A stretch of 54,397 nucleotides of DNA. It comes from JAWXBM01 sp034440115 (lineage in GTDB: Bacteria; Pseudomonadota; Gammaproteobacteria; Xanthomonadales; SZUA-36). The stretch is from positions 1 through 54,397 of the forward strand of contig JAWXBM010000166.1 in assembly GCA_034440115.1 (NCBI GenBank), written 5' to 3'. A program made the position numbers and the translations under genes. The notes beneath the pieces are model-generated. The model made no database searches and was not told where the DNA came from. It was given only the letters and a program-made list of their open reading frames with translations. Positions 32,402 to 41,832 of this stretch are shown here, piece by piece (the stretch's first letter is position 1; each line of letters opens with the position of its first letter).

Positions 32402-34855
32402 ATGTTAAAAAAAATAGCCTGGGTACTGGGATTAATGCTGTTTGCCAACGCGGCGCTGGCCGCAGATCCCTTCATTATTTACGACATCCGCGTGGATGGA
32501 TTGCAGCGTATTTCAGAGGGTACGGTTTACAACTACCTGCCTTTGAACGTGGGTGACGAAGTCACTCCTACCAATACCCGCTCAGCCATCCGTGAGTTGT
32601 ACCGCACCGGCTTTTTCAAAGACATCCAGTTCGGTCGCGAAGGCAATATTCTGGTAATCACCGTGCTGGAACGCCCGGCCATAGCCAATATCAACATTAC
32701 CGGCAACAAGGCGATCAAAGAAGAAGACCTGCTGCGTGTGCTGTTTGATATCGGCCTGTCGGAGGGCGAGGTATTCGACCAATTGGTGCTCGACCGCCTG
32801 CAGCAGGAACTGATCAAGCAGTATTTCAGCCAGGGGCGTTATGCGGTATCGGTGGATGCCCGGGTTACCCAGTTGGAGCGTAACCGCGTTCGCATCGCCA
32901 TCGTCATCGACGAAGGCAAAGTGGCCAAGATCCGGCATATCAACATCGTCGGCAATGAAACTTTTGAAGATGATGACATCCGCGAGGAATTCGAGGCGGA
33001 TGTGGTACCGTTCTGGAAATTCTGGTCCAAAGATGGCCAGTATTCCCGTGAAAAACTGTCTGGTGACGTGGAAAAACTCCGCTCCTATTACCTCGATCGT
33101 GGTTACGTGGATTTCAGCGTCGAATCCACCCAGGTTTCCATCGGGCCAGAAAAGAAAGATATTTACATCACGGCCAACGTGGTTGAGGGTGAAGTTTACA
33201 GTGTCGATGATGTTCAGCTCACCGGTGAAATGGTAATAGACGAGGGTACACTGAAGCGCCTGATCGTGGCCCAGCCTGACGAAATTTTCTCACGCAAGAA
33301 AATCGAGCAGAGCGTAGACAATATCACTTCGGTGCTTTCCAACATCGGCTATGCCTTTGCCAACGTGAATCCCATCACGGAAGTGGATCGCGACAGCCGC
33401 CTGGTTTCCATCAATTTCTTTGTCGACCCGGGCAAACGCGTCTACATACGGCGCATCCTGTTCACCGGCAACACCAAGACCAAGGACGAAGTCCTGCGTC
33501 GCGAAATGCGTCAAATGGAAGGTGCCTGGTTCTCACAATCCGCCATCGACCGCTCCAAGGTGCGCTTGCAACGCCTGACTTATTTCGAGTCGGTCGAGGT
33601 CGAAACTCCGGCCGTGGCGGGTACAGACGACCAGGTTGATGTGGTGGTCAAAGTGACCGAACGACCGGCAGGCAGCTTTACCGTGGGCCTGGGCTTTTCG
33701 CAGGTGCAGGGGCTCATTGCCTCGTTAAGTGTGCAACAGGATAATTTCATAGGCAGCGGTAAGCGCTTGGGATTAGGTGTTTCCTACAGCAAGATCATCA
33801 AGAGCTTGAACCTGTCTTACGACAACCCCTACTGGAGCGAAGACGGTGTCAGCCGTGGCTTTTATGGCCGCTACCAGGAATTTGACCAGGGCGCAGCGAA
33901 TATCTCTACCTTCACCAGTAGTGAATACGCCGTGGGCATGAACTTCGGTATTCCGGTGACTGAGGTTGACTATCTGCGTTCTGGTTTTGGCTATCGCAGT
34001 TCGCAAATCAACATCGGTACCAATGTCCCGCAATTCGATGAGAATGACGTCTTCACTGGTTTTGAAATACGGCCTACCCCAGGCGACCCATTGTCTACTT
34101 CCATGGACTTTGATGGTGACGGCGTGCTGACCAAGGCAGAGCGTGAGTTCGATGTCTACGACCTCAACGCCAGTTGGACCCGCGACAGCCGTAATCACTT
34201 CCTTAATCCCTCCAGAGGTTCTTCGCAAAGCCTGGTCCTGCAAGTCTCAGCACCGGGCAGTACCCGCGAGTTTTACAAGCTGACTTACCGAGGCGCCAAG
34301 TACTGGCCTATCTGGGGTGGCCTGGTGTATTCGCTGCGCGGCAATGTGGCCTACGGCGATGCCTATGACAACTACGACAGCAAGTCGTTGGCCAGTAACA
34401 ACCTCGAGGGGGACCAGCCACCATTCCCATCAGCGGATACCTGCGACCCGACTGACGTCGTGTTGATCGATACTGGCTTGCCCTTCTACGAGCATTTCTA
34501 CAGTGGTGGTGTGCGTGACCTGAGGGGTTACGACGACAACACGCTGGGCCCGAAAGACAAATTCTGTCGTTCAGTTGGCGGTGACCTGAAGGTTGCCGGC
34601 GGTATGGAACTGGCTTTCCCCACACCATTCCTGGGCGGCCAGAGCGGAACGCGCATTGCCTTATTCATGGATACGGGTTATGTGTATGAAAACATTGACG
34701 CTTTCGACGCTGACAAGCTGCGTGGATCGTTTGGCTTGTCGGTAACCTGGGAAGCACCCATTGGCCCCATCGTAATCAGCTACGCATTTCCCTTCTGGGA
34801 TCTACCAGGCGATCGCACTGAAGACCTGCAGTTCTCCTTCGGTACTACGTTCTAA
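32402..34855 (+). CDS. bamA: Outer membrane protein assembly factor BamA
   Basis: Essential Omp85 protein (817 residues; E. coli 810) that folds outer-membrane beta-barrels. Start taken at ATG 32402, giving a clean signal peptide MLKKIAWVLGLMLFANAALA; an upstream ATG at 32372 would add ten residues. Five POTRA domains cover about residues 22-425 (the first is IYDIRVDGLQRISEGTVYNY). The 16-strand barrel contains the loop-6 motif GVRDLRGYDDNTLGP and ends in the aromatic FSFGTTF needed for assembly. Extracellular loops include an Asp-rich DFDGDGVLTKAEREFD, which looks like an EF-hand-type calcium loop. Confidence 0.97.
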   Translation: MLKKIAWVLGLMLFANAALAADPFIIYDIRVDGLQRISEGTVYNYLPLNVGDEVTPTNTRSAIRELYRTGFFKDIQFGREGNILVITVLERPAIANINITGNKAIKEEDLLRVLFDIGLSEGEVFDQLVLDRLQQELIKQYFSQGRYAVSVDARVTQLERNRVRIAIVIDEGKVAKIRHINIVGNETFEDDDIREEFEADVVPFWKFWSKDGQYSREKLSGDVEKLRSYYLDRGYVDFSVESTQVSIGPEKKDIYITANVVEGEVYSVDDVQLTGEMVIDEGTLKRLIVAQPDEIFSRKKIEQSVDNITSVLSNIGYAFANVNPITEVDRDSRLVSINFFVDPGKRVYIRRILFTGNTKTKDEVLRREMRQMEGAWFSQSAIDRSKVRLQRLTYFESVEVETPAVAGTDDQVDVVVKVTERPAGSFTVGLGFSQVQGLIASLSVQQDNFIGSGKRLGLGVSYSKIIKSLNLSYDNPYWSEDGVSRGFYGRYQEFDQGAANISTFTSSEYAVGMNFGIPVTEVDYLRSGFGYRSSQINIGTNVPQFDENDVFTGFEIRPTPGDPLSTSMDFDGDGVLTKAEREFDVYDLNASWTRDSRNHFLNPSRGSSQSLVLQVSAPGSTREFYKLTYRGAKYWPIWGGLVYSLRGNVAYGDAYDNYDSKSLASNNLEGDQPPFPSADTCDPTDVVLIDTGLPFYEHFYSGGVRDLRGYDDNTLGPKDKFCRSVGGDLKVAGGMELAFPTPFLGGQSGTRIALFMDTGYVYENIDAFDADKLRGSFGLSVTWEAPIGPIVISYAFPFWDLPGDRTEDLQFSFGTTF

Positions 34856-34875
34856 TCAATCTGTTTCCAGTGTGC

Positions 34876-34898
34876 CCACACGGGGTCTTCCCGTGTGG
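34876..34898 (+). promoter_or_regulatory. bamA-skp intercistronic hairpin
   Basis: CCACACGGG (34876-34884) and CCCGTGTGG (34890-34898) form a perfect 9-bp stem with the five-base loop GTCTT, 20 bp after the bamA stop. The following bases (CAAAGCC) are not T-rich, so it is more likely a processing or stabilising hairpin than a full terminator. Confidence 0.65.
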
Positions 34899-34972
34899 CA
34901 AAGCCTCCCCCCTCCCGCCCCAATCGGCCTATTGGCTTCGCGCCTGGCTGTTTCGCGTGTACAATGCGGGGT

Positions 34973-35506
34973 ATGCGGAAATGGGTCCGATTCATTGCTA
35001 TTGTCTGTTGTGGTCTGGCGCTGTGTGGCAGCGCCTACGGGCAGTCATTGCGCGTGGGCTATGTGGACATGAAGAAGGTGTTGGATAATGCGCCACAGGT
35101 AGTTGCTGGCCGCCAAACCCTGGACCAGGAATTTCGTTCACGCAGCGAGGCCATTGAAGTTGACGAGTTTCGTGCCAAGACTCTGGAAGACAGACTGGCC
35201 CGTGGCGACCTTACTCAGGATGCTTCTTTACAGACTGAACGGGAATTTCGCGAATTACAACGTAGTATCAACCGTCGCAAAGAAGATCTGCGTGACGAAT
35301 TGTCTTTCCGCCGCACCGAAGAAGTACAAACACTGGAAGAGGAAATCAACCTGGCTGTTCAGGAAATCGCTGAACGCAACGGTTTCGACCTGATTCTTTC
35401 AAGCCCCGTGGTATACGCTAACCCAGACCTGGATATCACCGACTTGATACTCGATCAGTTGGAAGCCGAATACACTGCGGACCAACTCGAGCAGTTGAAT
35501 CGCTGA
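34973..35506 (+). CDS. skp: Periplasmic chaperone Skp/OmpH
   Basis: Periplasmic holdase for unfolded outer-membrane proteins, 177 residues with signal peptide (MRKWVRFIAIVCCGLALCGS, cleavage after AYG). The mature protein starts SLRVGYVDMKKVLDNAPQV, as in Skp, then a long charged helix pair (about 45-135) and the returning strand GFDLILSSPVVYANPDLDIT. I use ATG 34973; another in-frame ATG 9 bp earlier is possible, and the frame is open back to 34895. Position after bamA and before lpxD is the normal one. Confidence 0.93.
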   Translation: MRKWVRFIAIVCCGLALCGSAYGQSLRVGYVDMKKVLDNAPQVVAGRQTLDQEFRSRSEAIEVDEFRAKTLEDRLARGDLTQDASLQTEREFRELQRSINRRKEDLRDELSFRRTEEVQTLEEEINLAVQEIAERNGFDLILSSPVVYANPDLDITDLILDQLEAEYTADQLEQLNR

Positions 35507-35533
35507 CACTCCCTCTCAGAGGTCTACTGACGG

Positions 35534-36586
35534 ATGCTGACCCACCAGAGCAAGTACAGCTTGTTACAACTTGCTGAGCGCTTCGATCTTGAACTGAAAG
35601 GTAATCCCGACCACTTCGTTGATGGTGTTGGTACGCTGCGGGCTGCCAACAACTCCCAAGTCAGTTTCCTGGCCAATCCTGCCTACCGTGCCGAACTGGA
35701 TGCAACGCAAGCCGGGGCCGTAGTGCTCAAAGCAGGTGACGCAGACTGTTGTCCCACAAACAGCTTGATTGCCCGGGACCCTTACCTGGCTTATGCCCGT
35801 ATTGCCACGCTTTTTGCCCCCAGCACGCGGCAAGAGGCTGGCATCCACCCCGCAGCTTTCGTCCATCCTTCCGCCCGCCTCGGAAAAAACGTTGCCGTTG
35901 GCCCAAACGCTGTCATCGAAAGGGATTGCGAAATTGGCGACGCCTGTTCCATCGGCCCGGGCAGTGTCATTGGCCGTGACAGCAAACTGGGGGCAGGTTG
36001 CCAAATTTACGCCAATGTCACTCTTTATCATCAATCCCATCTGGGCCAGAGGGTCATCGTTCACTCCGGCGTTGTGATTGGTTCTGATGGATTTGGCCTG
36101 GCATTCGCAGGTGATCATTGGGAAAAAGTTCCCCAATTGGGCAAGGTTCGCATAGGCGATGATTGCGAAATTGGCGCAGGATCTACCATTGATCGTGGTG
36201 CAATTGGCGATACCGTACTGGAAGAGGATGTTCGTACCGATAACCAGGTGCAAATTGGCCATAATGTATACGTTGGGGCGCATACAGCTATGGCTGCAAA
36301 AGCAGGCATTGCAGGAAGCACGCGCGTTGGGCGTTATTGTATGCTGGGTGGTGGTTGCGGCATCCAGGGGCATATCGAGATTGCCGATCACGTCACCATT
36401 GCCGCCAGAAGCATTGCCTACTACCCCATTACTGAAGCCGGCTCCACATGGAGTGCATTGATTCCCGCCCAACCCATAACAGAGTGGCAACGTAACCTGT
36501 CACGATTGCGTAAACTGGATCAATTGGCTCGGAAAGTATTTAAATTGGAACGAAGCAGAACGGACCCAACCGAAAATGACCAATAA
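35534..36586 (+). CDS. lpxD: UDP-3-O-(3-hydroxyacyl)glucosamine N-acyltransferase
   Basis: Third enzyme of lipid A synthesis, 350 residues (E. coli 341). The N-terminal uridine-binding domain is followed by a left-handed beta helix of hexapeptide repeats, with the catalytic His in the VVIGSDGFGLAFAGDHWEKV to IGHNVYVGAHTAM region. The C-terminal helix ends in LARKVFKLERS. The stop overlaps the fabZ start by 11 bp. Confidence 0.96.
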   Translation: MLTHQSKYSLLQLAERFDLELKGNPDHFVDGVGTLRAANNSQVSFLANPAYRAELDATQAGAVVLKAGDADCCPTNSLIARDPYLAYARIATLFAPSTRQEAGIHPAAFVHPSARLGKNVAVGPNAVIERDCEIGDACSIGPGSVIGRDSKLGAGCQIYANVTLYHQSHLGQRVIVHSGVVIGSDGFGLAFAGDHWEKVPQLGKVRIGDDCEIGAGSTIDRGAIGDTVLEEDVRTDNQVQIGHNVYVGAHTAMAAKAGIAGSTRVGRYCMLGGGCGIQGHIEIADHVTIAARSIAYYPITEAGSTWSALIPAQPITEWQRNLSRLRKLDQLARKVFKLERSRTDPTENDQ

Positions 36587-37055
36587 CATTCTGACAGAGC
36601 CGGTCGAAGTCGATCGTATCATGCACTTCCTGCCCCATCGCTACCCGTTCCTGCTGGTGGACAGGGTCATTTCCATGCAACTGGAACCCGAAAAAAGACT
36701 GGTGGCAATCAAGAACATCACCATCAATGAATACTTTTTCAATGGTCATTTCCCCGGCAAACCGGTGATGCCGGGCGTACTCATTATTGAATCCATGGCC
36801 CAGGCGGCCGGCATGCTGGCGCATCTGGATGCCGAGCTGGAAGGGCGGCGGGGAGAGTTGTATTACCTGGTAAAAATCGACAATGCACGTTTTACCCAGG
36901 TGATAAAACCCGGTGACCAGCTCGAGTTGGACGTAATACAAAGGCGCCTTATTCGCAGCATGGGCCAATACATTTGCGAAGCCCGGGTGGAAGGTAAAAA
37001 AGTAGCCAGTTGCGAGATCATGTGCGCTGGCAAAGTCGACGGTATAGACAAATGA
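36576..37055 (+). CDS. fabZ: 3-hydroxyacyl-ACP dehydratase FabZ
   Basis: Hot-dog-fold dehydratase of 159 residues (usual 145-155) in fatty-acid elongation. IMHFLPHRYPFLLVDRVISM contains the catalytic His; FNGHFPGKPVMPGVLIIESM contains the second signature with catalytic Glu in the family helix. It sits between lpxD and lpxA, where it competes for the same 3-hydroxyacyl-ACP pool as the Lpx acyltransferases. The stop overlaps lpxA by 4 bp. Confidence 0.97.
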   Translation: MTNNILTEPVEVDRIMHFLPHRYPFLLVDRVISMQLEPEKRLVAIKNITINEYFFNGHFPGKPVMPGVLIIESMAQAAGMLAHLDAELEGRRGELYYLVKIDNARFTQVIKPGDQLELDVIQRRLIRSMGQYICEARVEGKKVASCEIMCAGKVDGIDK

Positions 37056-37828
37056 GTCGAATTCATCCGCAGGCGCTGATCGACCCTAAAGCCGAGCTGG
37101 CCGATGATGTGGAGGTTGGTCCTTTCAGCATAATCGGGCCCAAGGTACGTATCGATTCGGGCAGCTGGATTGGCCCGCACGTGATTATCACCGGCCGGAC
37201 CACGATCGGCAAAAAGAACCGCATATTCCAATTCGCTTCCATGGGTGAAGAACCACAGGACAAGAAGTATGCAGGTGAAGATACCGAGCTGATTATCGGT
37301 GACAACAACTATGTCCGGGAGCTGTGCACCTTCAGTCGTGGTTCCGCGCAAGGTGGTGGTAAAACCATCATTGGCAACGATAACTGGATCATGGCTTGTG
37401 TGCATATCGCGCACGATTGCATACTGGGCGACAATATCATCATGGCCAATAATGCTTCATTGGCTGGCCATGTAACGGTTGGCAACTATGCCATTCTTTC
37501 GGGCTACACCCTGATCCACCAGTTCTGCATCGTCGGCGAACACAGCTTTACGTCTTTTGCCAGCCATGTGAATCGGAGCATCCCGCCCTATGTCACGGTT
37601 TCCGGCGAAAAAGCCAGAGCCAAAGGTATCAATACCGAAGGCTTGAAACGCCGAGGTTATACTCCCGAACAGGTGCAACAGGTCCGCCGCGCTTACAAAG
37701 TACTGTACCGTTCCGGTCTGCCGCTGGAAGAAGCCAAACTGAAACTGCAGGAAATGGCTGAGCATTCAGCAGAGATCCAGCCATTGGTTAGCTTCCTGGA
37801 AAAGACCGAGAAAAGTCTGATCCGCTGA
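37052..37828 (+). CDS. lpxA: UDP-N-acetylglucosamine O-acyltransferase
   Basis: First enzyme of lipid A synthesis, 258 residues (E. coli 262) when started at the ATG overlapping the fabZ stop (37052). The hexapeptide-repeat helix runs from IHPQALIDPKAELADDVEVG to about residue 190; catalytic His lies in ACVHIAHDCILGDNIIMAN. The C-terminal helical part has KARAKGINTEGLKRRGYTPE. The frame is open upstream to 37010 but inside fabZ. Confidence 0.97.
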   Translation: MSRIHPQALIDPKAELADDVEVGPFSIIGPKVRIDSGSWIGPHVIITGRTTIGKKNRIFQFASMGEEPQDKKYAGEDTELIIGDNNYVRELCTFSRGSAQGGGKTIIGNDNWIMACVHIAHDCILGDNIIMANNASLAGHVTVGNYAILSGYTLIHQFCIVGEHSFTSFASHVNRSIPPYVTVSGEKARAKGINTEGLKRRGYTPEQVQQVRRAYKVLYRSGLPLEEAKLKLQEMAEHSAEIQPLVSFLEKTEKSLIR

Positions 37829-37841
37829 TCGCTGCTGCCAA

Positions 37842-38990
37842 ATGAATGCCAAGCCCATCATCGCCCTGGTTGCCGGTGAGACATCCGGCGACCAACTAGG
37901 CGCTGCGCTGATAGCAAAGCTCAAACTGCAATACCCACAAGCCCGTTTCGTGGGCATTGGTGGCGAACAGATGCGTACGACCGGCATGGAATGTTGGTGG
38001 GACAGCTCCGAACTGGCCCTGTTCGGTTTGTTCGAAGTTGCCGCACATCTGCCTCGTTTGCTGAAACTACGCCGTGAATTGCAGCAGCGGCTGCTGGCGT
38101 TGCGACCCGATGTGTTTATTGGCATCGACGCACCGGATTTCAATCTGGGCCTGGAGATCAAGCTGAAATCCCGGGGTATTCGAACAGTGCATTATGTCAG
38201 CCCTACCGTCTGGGCCTGGCGGCCGGGTCGGGTAAAAAAGATCGCGAACGCTGCCGACCTGGTGCTGTGCCTGTTCCCCTTTGAACCAGCTTTTTATGCC
38301 GGTCACGGCGTCAAGGCTGTGTACGTGGGCCACCCCATGGCTGACCAGATAACGAACCGGCCAGACGTAGCAGCCGCACGTCATGAATTGGGTCTGAATG
38401 CGGATGGCGAAGTATTGGCCTTGCTGCCCGGCAGCCGTATGAGCGAAGTCAGTCGCTTGTCGAAGCCCATGCTGGCAGCAGTCGGCATTCTGCGCCAGTC
38501 CAGGCCTGAACTGCAGGTACTGGCCGCCATGGCCAATGATCGGGTGTTGGCAACCTTTGCCAGCCATTTGGTCAATTCCGGGATTCAAAGAGTGCAGCTT
38601 ATCCGTGGCCGTCCGCGCAGCGTGATTGCTGCTGCCGACGTGGTGTTGTGCGCTTCAGGCACTGCCACGCTGGAAACCTTGCTGATCAACCGGCCCATGG
38701 TAATGGCCTACAAACTCGCACCGGCAACCTATCACCTGGCCAAAAATCTGCGCTTGATCAAACGGCAGTTCTTCGCTTTACCGAATATCCTGGCCAAAGA
38801 GGCGCTGATTCCGGAATTGATTCAGCAAGAAGCAACCGGCAGCCGATTGGCAGAGTCGGCTTCAGCCTGGCTGGACAATGCGGCAGCAGTAAACTCACTG
38901 CAACTGCGTTTTGATATGCTGCATGAAGAGTTGCGTTGTGATGCCAGCAGCCGCGCTGCCGCTGCGGTGAGCGAGTTGTTGCGAGGCTAA
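37842..38990 (+). CDS. lpxB: Lipid-A-disaccharide synthase
   Basis: Membrane-associated glycosyltransferase of 382 residues (E. coli 382) joining two acylated glucosamine units. Typical sequence: LVAGETSGDQLGAALIAKLK, FIGIDAPDFNLGLEIKLKSR, YVSPTVWAWRPGRVKKIANA, VGHPMADQI, LALLPGSRMSEVSRL and the nucleotide-binding CASGTATLETLLINRPMVMA. It starts 14 bp after lpxA and is followed 2 bp later by rnhB. Confidence 0.97.
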   Translation: MNAKPIIALVAGETSGDQLGAALIAKLKLQYPQARFVGIGGEQMRTTGMECWWDSSELALFGLFEVAAHLPRLLKLRRELQQRLLALRPDVFIGIDAPDFNLGLEIKLKSRGIRTVHYVSPTVWAWRPGRVKKIANAADLVLCLFPFEPAFYAGHGVKAVYVGHPMADQITNRPDVAAARHELGLNADGEVLALLPGSRMSEVSRLSKPMLAAVGILRQSRPELQVLAAMANDRVLATFASHLVNSGIQRVQLIRGRPRSVIAAADVVLCASGTATLETLLINRPMVMAYKLAPATYHLAKNLRLIKRQFFALPNILAKEALIPELIQQEATGSRLAESASAWLDNAAAVNSLQLRFDMLHEELRCDASSRAAAAVSELLRG

Positions 38991-38992
38991 GT

Positions 38993-39595
38993 ATGAAGGC
39001 CAAAAATACTTCCCTGGCCGGGTTAGTAGCAGGTGTCGATGAAGCGGGCCGTGGACCACTGGCAGGCCCGGTGGTGGTGGCTGCTGTCATTCTCGATCCG
39101 CAACAACCCATTACGGGTCTCGATGATTCCAAAAGACTCACTGCCCGACGACGGGAAATGCTGTTCGACCAGATTCAGCAGCGTGCTTTGGCCTGGTCTA
39201 TTGTGCATATCGATGTTGTGGACATTGATCGTTTGAACATACTGCAAGCGACGCTATGGGGCATGCAACGTTCAGTCTTTGAGCTCAAACCAAAACCCTC
39301 ACGGGTATTGATTGATGGTAATCGCGCTCCGGAACTGGACTTTGAAGTTCAGACCATAGTGCAAGGTGACCGGCTGGAACCGGCGATTTCAGCTGCTTCC
39401 ATATTGGCCAAGGTGTCACGCGACCGGTATATGCTCAAGCTACACATTATGTTTCCGAACTTTGGTTTTGATCAGAACAAGGGTTATCCGACTCCTGACC
39501 ACCTGCAACGGCTACAGCAGCACGGACCGTGCACACATCATCGTAAATCCTTCGCTCCGGTGCGGCGCTTGCTGCAGTCTGAACTTTTCAATTAA
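38993..39595 (+). CDS. rnhB: Ribonuclease HII
   Basis: RNase HII, 200 residues, removing ribonucleotides from DNA. The DEAGRGPLAGPVVVAAVIL motif carries the catalytic Asp-Glu pair; further acids are in VLIDGNRAPEL and AISAASILAKVSRDRYM. HGPCTHHRKSFAPVRRL closes the protein. Last gene of the block; it converges with the TlpA-like gene and there is no visible terminator between them. Confidence 0.96.
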   Translation: MKAKNTSLAGLVAGVDEAGRGPLAGPVVVAAVILDPQQPITGLDDSKRLTARRREMLFDQIQQRALAWSIVHIDVVDIDRLNILQATLWGMQRSVFELKPKPSRVLIDGNRAPELDFEVQTIVQGDRLEPAISAASILAKVSRDRYMLKLHIMFPNFGFDQNKGYPTPDHLQRLQQHGPCTHHRKSFAPVRRLLQSELFN

Positions 39596-39611
39596 GGAAG
39601 CGCTGAATAAA

Positions 39612-40109
39612 TCAGAGATTGCCCGGCTGAGCGTCTACAAAGGCTTCGAGATCCTGTCGCGTTACCGAGCCCAGGAAGGCCTTCACCGAACGACCTGCAG
39701 GGTCCAGGATGATGGTGGTGGGCAATACCCGTGGTGCACCGAATGGCTCCGGAGGCTGGTAAACATCGGCCACAAGAATGGGGTAGCTGACGTAGAACTC
39801 AGCGAGAAACTCTTTGAACATGGCTTCATCGACATCTTCGTAAGCAATGCCCAGCACGGTGATGTCCTCACGCTGCTGATGCAGCTCCGAAAGCTCCGGA
39901 ATTTCTTTGCGGCAAGGCGCGCACCAGGTGGCCCAGTAGTTGAGAATCACCCATTGACCGCGAAAATCACTCAAAGCCAGTGGCTCACCATTCAACTGCG
40001 GCAGGGAAAAGTTCACTGGCTCTTCAGTTTCATAGACCGCAGCCAGCAGATTCTTACTCACCAGCAACAGCAGTATCGCCAAAGTTATCGACAATCTTGT
40101 AAATGTCAT
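39612..40109 (-). CDS. TlpA-like periplasmic thiol-disulfide protein
   Basis: A 165-residue thioredoxin-fold protein with an N-terminal membrane anchor or signal peptide (LSITLAILLLLVSKNLLAA). The redox motif WCAPC is in ILNYWATWCAPCRKEIPELS, and the cis-Pro region is APRVLPTTIILDPAG. Such proteins reduce periplasmic disulfides, often for cytochrome c or metal centres. Its start overlaps the stop of the YihY-like gene by 4 bp. Confidence 0.88.
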   Translation of the reverse strand: MTFTRLSITLAILLLLVSKNLLAAVYETEEPVNFSLPQLNGEPLALSDFRGQWVILNYWATWCAPCRKEIPELSELHQQREDITVLGIAYEDVDEAMFKEFLAEFYVSYPILVADVYQPPEPFGAPRVLPTTIILDPAGRSVKAFLGSVTRQDLEAFVDAQPGNL

Positions 40110-41371
40110 GCGGAGTCACCTGCGTACATAGGGCGGAGTGGCCGGTTCAGTGCACTGATGCCGGAATCGTGTACTTCTTTCATGGCTGAAACAAAGGCTT
40201 TGTCCCAGTCGGTTTCCTGGTAAATCCGATTCTTGCCCAGAATCGGTAAGTGGTAATTGCCACTGAGGTACAGCGCTATCAGGCTAAAATCGCCCAGATC
40301 GCGGCTCAACATCCAGTCACCACTGTCATCCACCGAAGCAATTTTCTCCACAAACAAATTATGCAAAATAAGCTTGACCTGCATGGTACCGGCGTGGGGC
40401 TCCTTCACTATCAATTCTTCCTGGCTCAGTGTTTCCCCGCTTACTTGTGCCTCCCATAAATGCCCGAGCAAGCGGTAGGCCAGTTGGAAATCGGACCCTT
40501 TGGGCCAGTTGGCAAGCGACAGATTACTGGTTCGGAAAGTGGTTAATGAAGCCGCCAAGGAAGCACCGAGTAAAACAACCACCCACACCAGGTATAGCCA
40601 CAGCAGGAATATCGGCACCGTAGCCAAAGCTCCATAAATCACTGCGTAGTTGGCGTTGCTGACCCAGGCAACAAAGCCAAGCTTAGCCAACTCGAACAGG
40701 ATGGCACTGAGTACCGCACCAGCCAGAGCCGCACGAAAACGTACCCGGCAATTGGGTACCAGCATGAAAATCAGGGTGAATACCAGGGTGCCCACCAGCA
40801 ACAATCCTGCTCGGTACAAGCCAGGCGAAACCAACTCCTGCAGGCCATGGTTGGCAAACAGGTTCTGAGCGCTGAAGACCACGGCACTGCCAATCATCAG
40901 AGGCGCCAGGGTTAACACTGCCCAGTACATGAGGACGCGGTTTAAAAAGGAGCGAGCCTTCTCTACTCGCCAAATCCGATTAAAGGCTATTTCGATGCGG
41001 AACATCAACATCAGCGCGGTCAGCACCAGCGCAACCGTGCCCGGCAAGGTCAGGCTGCTGACACTGGATAAAAACAAACTCATACTCGTGGCTACCTGGT
41101 TGCCAGCAGTAGGCACCAGGTTTTCCAGCAACACTTGCTGCAGGCGCTCCGACCACTCGTTGAACACCGGAAAGGCCGCTACTACCACAAAGATAACAGC
41201 CAACAAGGGCACCAAGGCCAGCAGACTGGTGTAACCCAACGAAGCCGCTTCATCAAAACAGCGGTCTTCCTTGAAGTGCCTCCAGACATGCTGCGACAGC
41301 ACCCGCACACGCCTGATGTGTTGCTGCACTTCTTCGGTCGCCAGAGCCGTTGTAATGGATTTATTCAGCAT
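40106..41371 (-). CDS. YihY/UPF0761-family inner-membrane protein
   Basis: A 421-residue membrane protein of the YihY (formerly called RNase BN) family. Six hydrophobic segments occupy residues 45-285. Family marks are EAASLGYTSLLALVPLLAVI near the N-terminus, FNRIWRVEKARSFLNRVLMY and the VPIFLLWLYLVWVVVLLGAS stretch. The C-terminal 130 residues form a soluble domain with a winged-helix character. True function is not established for the family; the name RNase BN is historical and wrong for E. coli YihY. Confidence 0.88.
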   Translation of the reverse strand: MLNKSITTALATEEVQQHIRRVRVLSQHVWRHFKEDRCFDEAASLGYTSLLALVPLLAVIFVVVAAFPVFNEWSERLQQVLLENLVPTAGNQVATSMSLFLSSVSSLTLPGTVALVLTALMLMFRIEIAFNRIWRVEKARSFLNRVLMYWAVLTLAPLMIGSAVVFSAQNLFANHGLQELVSPGLYRAGLLLVGTLVFTLIFMLVPNCRVRFRAALAGAVLSAILFELAKLGFVAWVSNANYAVIYGALATVPIFLLWLYLVWVVVLLGASLAASLTTFRTSNLSLANWPKGSDFQLAYRLLGHLWEAQVSGETLSQEELIVKEPHAGTMQVKLILHNLFVEKIASVDDSGDWMLSRDLGDFSLIALYLSGNYHLPILGKNRIYQETDWDKAFVSAMKEVHDSGISALNRPLRPMYAGDSA

Positions 41372-41484
41372 TTCAGTTTACCCGCTGGTTGTCAGTCAAT
41401 AGAATGGCTCACAACAAGATTCATTTGCCCCACAGATCGGCGGGCAACACAACACAACTTTGGGCAATTCTAACTGAGGCCACC

Positions 41485-41832
41485 ATGACTGTCAGAATTC
41501 TGCATAACCCGCGATGTTCCGAATCACGTGCCACCCTGTCTTTGTTACAGGAAAAAGGCGTAGAGCCGGAGATCATCCACTACCTGGAACTGCATCCTGA
41601 CACTAAGCAATTGGCCGCAATCGCCCTGATGCTGGGCATTTCACCACACGATTTGTTGCGTAAGGGCGAGGCTGAATATGCGGAGCTGGACCTGGCCAAC
41701 AGCGAATTAGACGATCAACAAATTTTGCAGGCCATGCACAATCACCCGCGGCTGATTGAGCGCCCTATCGTTAAGCATAAAAATAACGCGGCGATAGGCC
41801 GTCCACCCGAAGCGGTGCTGGACATTTTATGA
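41485..41832 (+). CDS. ArsC-type arsenate reductase family protein
   Basis: A 115-residue glutaredoxin-like ArsC. The active-site Cys is in HNPRCSESRATLSLL (residues 6-20), followed by ISPHDLLRKGEAEYAEL and the anion-binding Arg in LIERPIVKHKNNAAIGRPPE. It starts at ATG 41485; the frame is open upstream to 41389. There is no ars operon around it, and the stop overlaps wrbA, an arrangement common in gammaproteobacteria. The role may be general redox rather than arsenic resistance. Confidence 0.88.
   Translation: MTVRILHNPRCSESRATLSLLQEKGVEPEIIHYLELHPDTKQLAAIALMLGISPHDLLRKGEAEYAELDLANSELDDQQILQAMHNHPRLIERPIVKHKNNAAIGRPPEAVLDIL

Noticed and set aside
35564..36490. A 308-codon minus-strand open frame opposite lpxD
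   Set aside because: It is antisense to the hexapeptide repeats of lpxD, whose biased codons keep the opposite strand open. No protein-like features.
39366..40223. A 285-codon plus-strand open frame over rnhB and the TlpA-like gene
   Set aside because: It overlaps two real genes on different strands; both have clear catalytic motifs, this frame has none.
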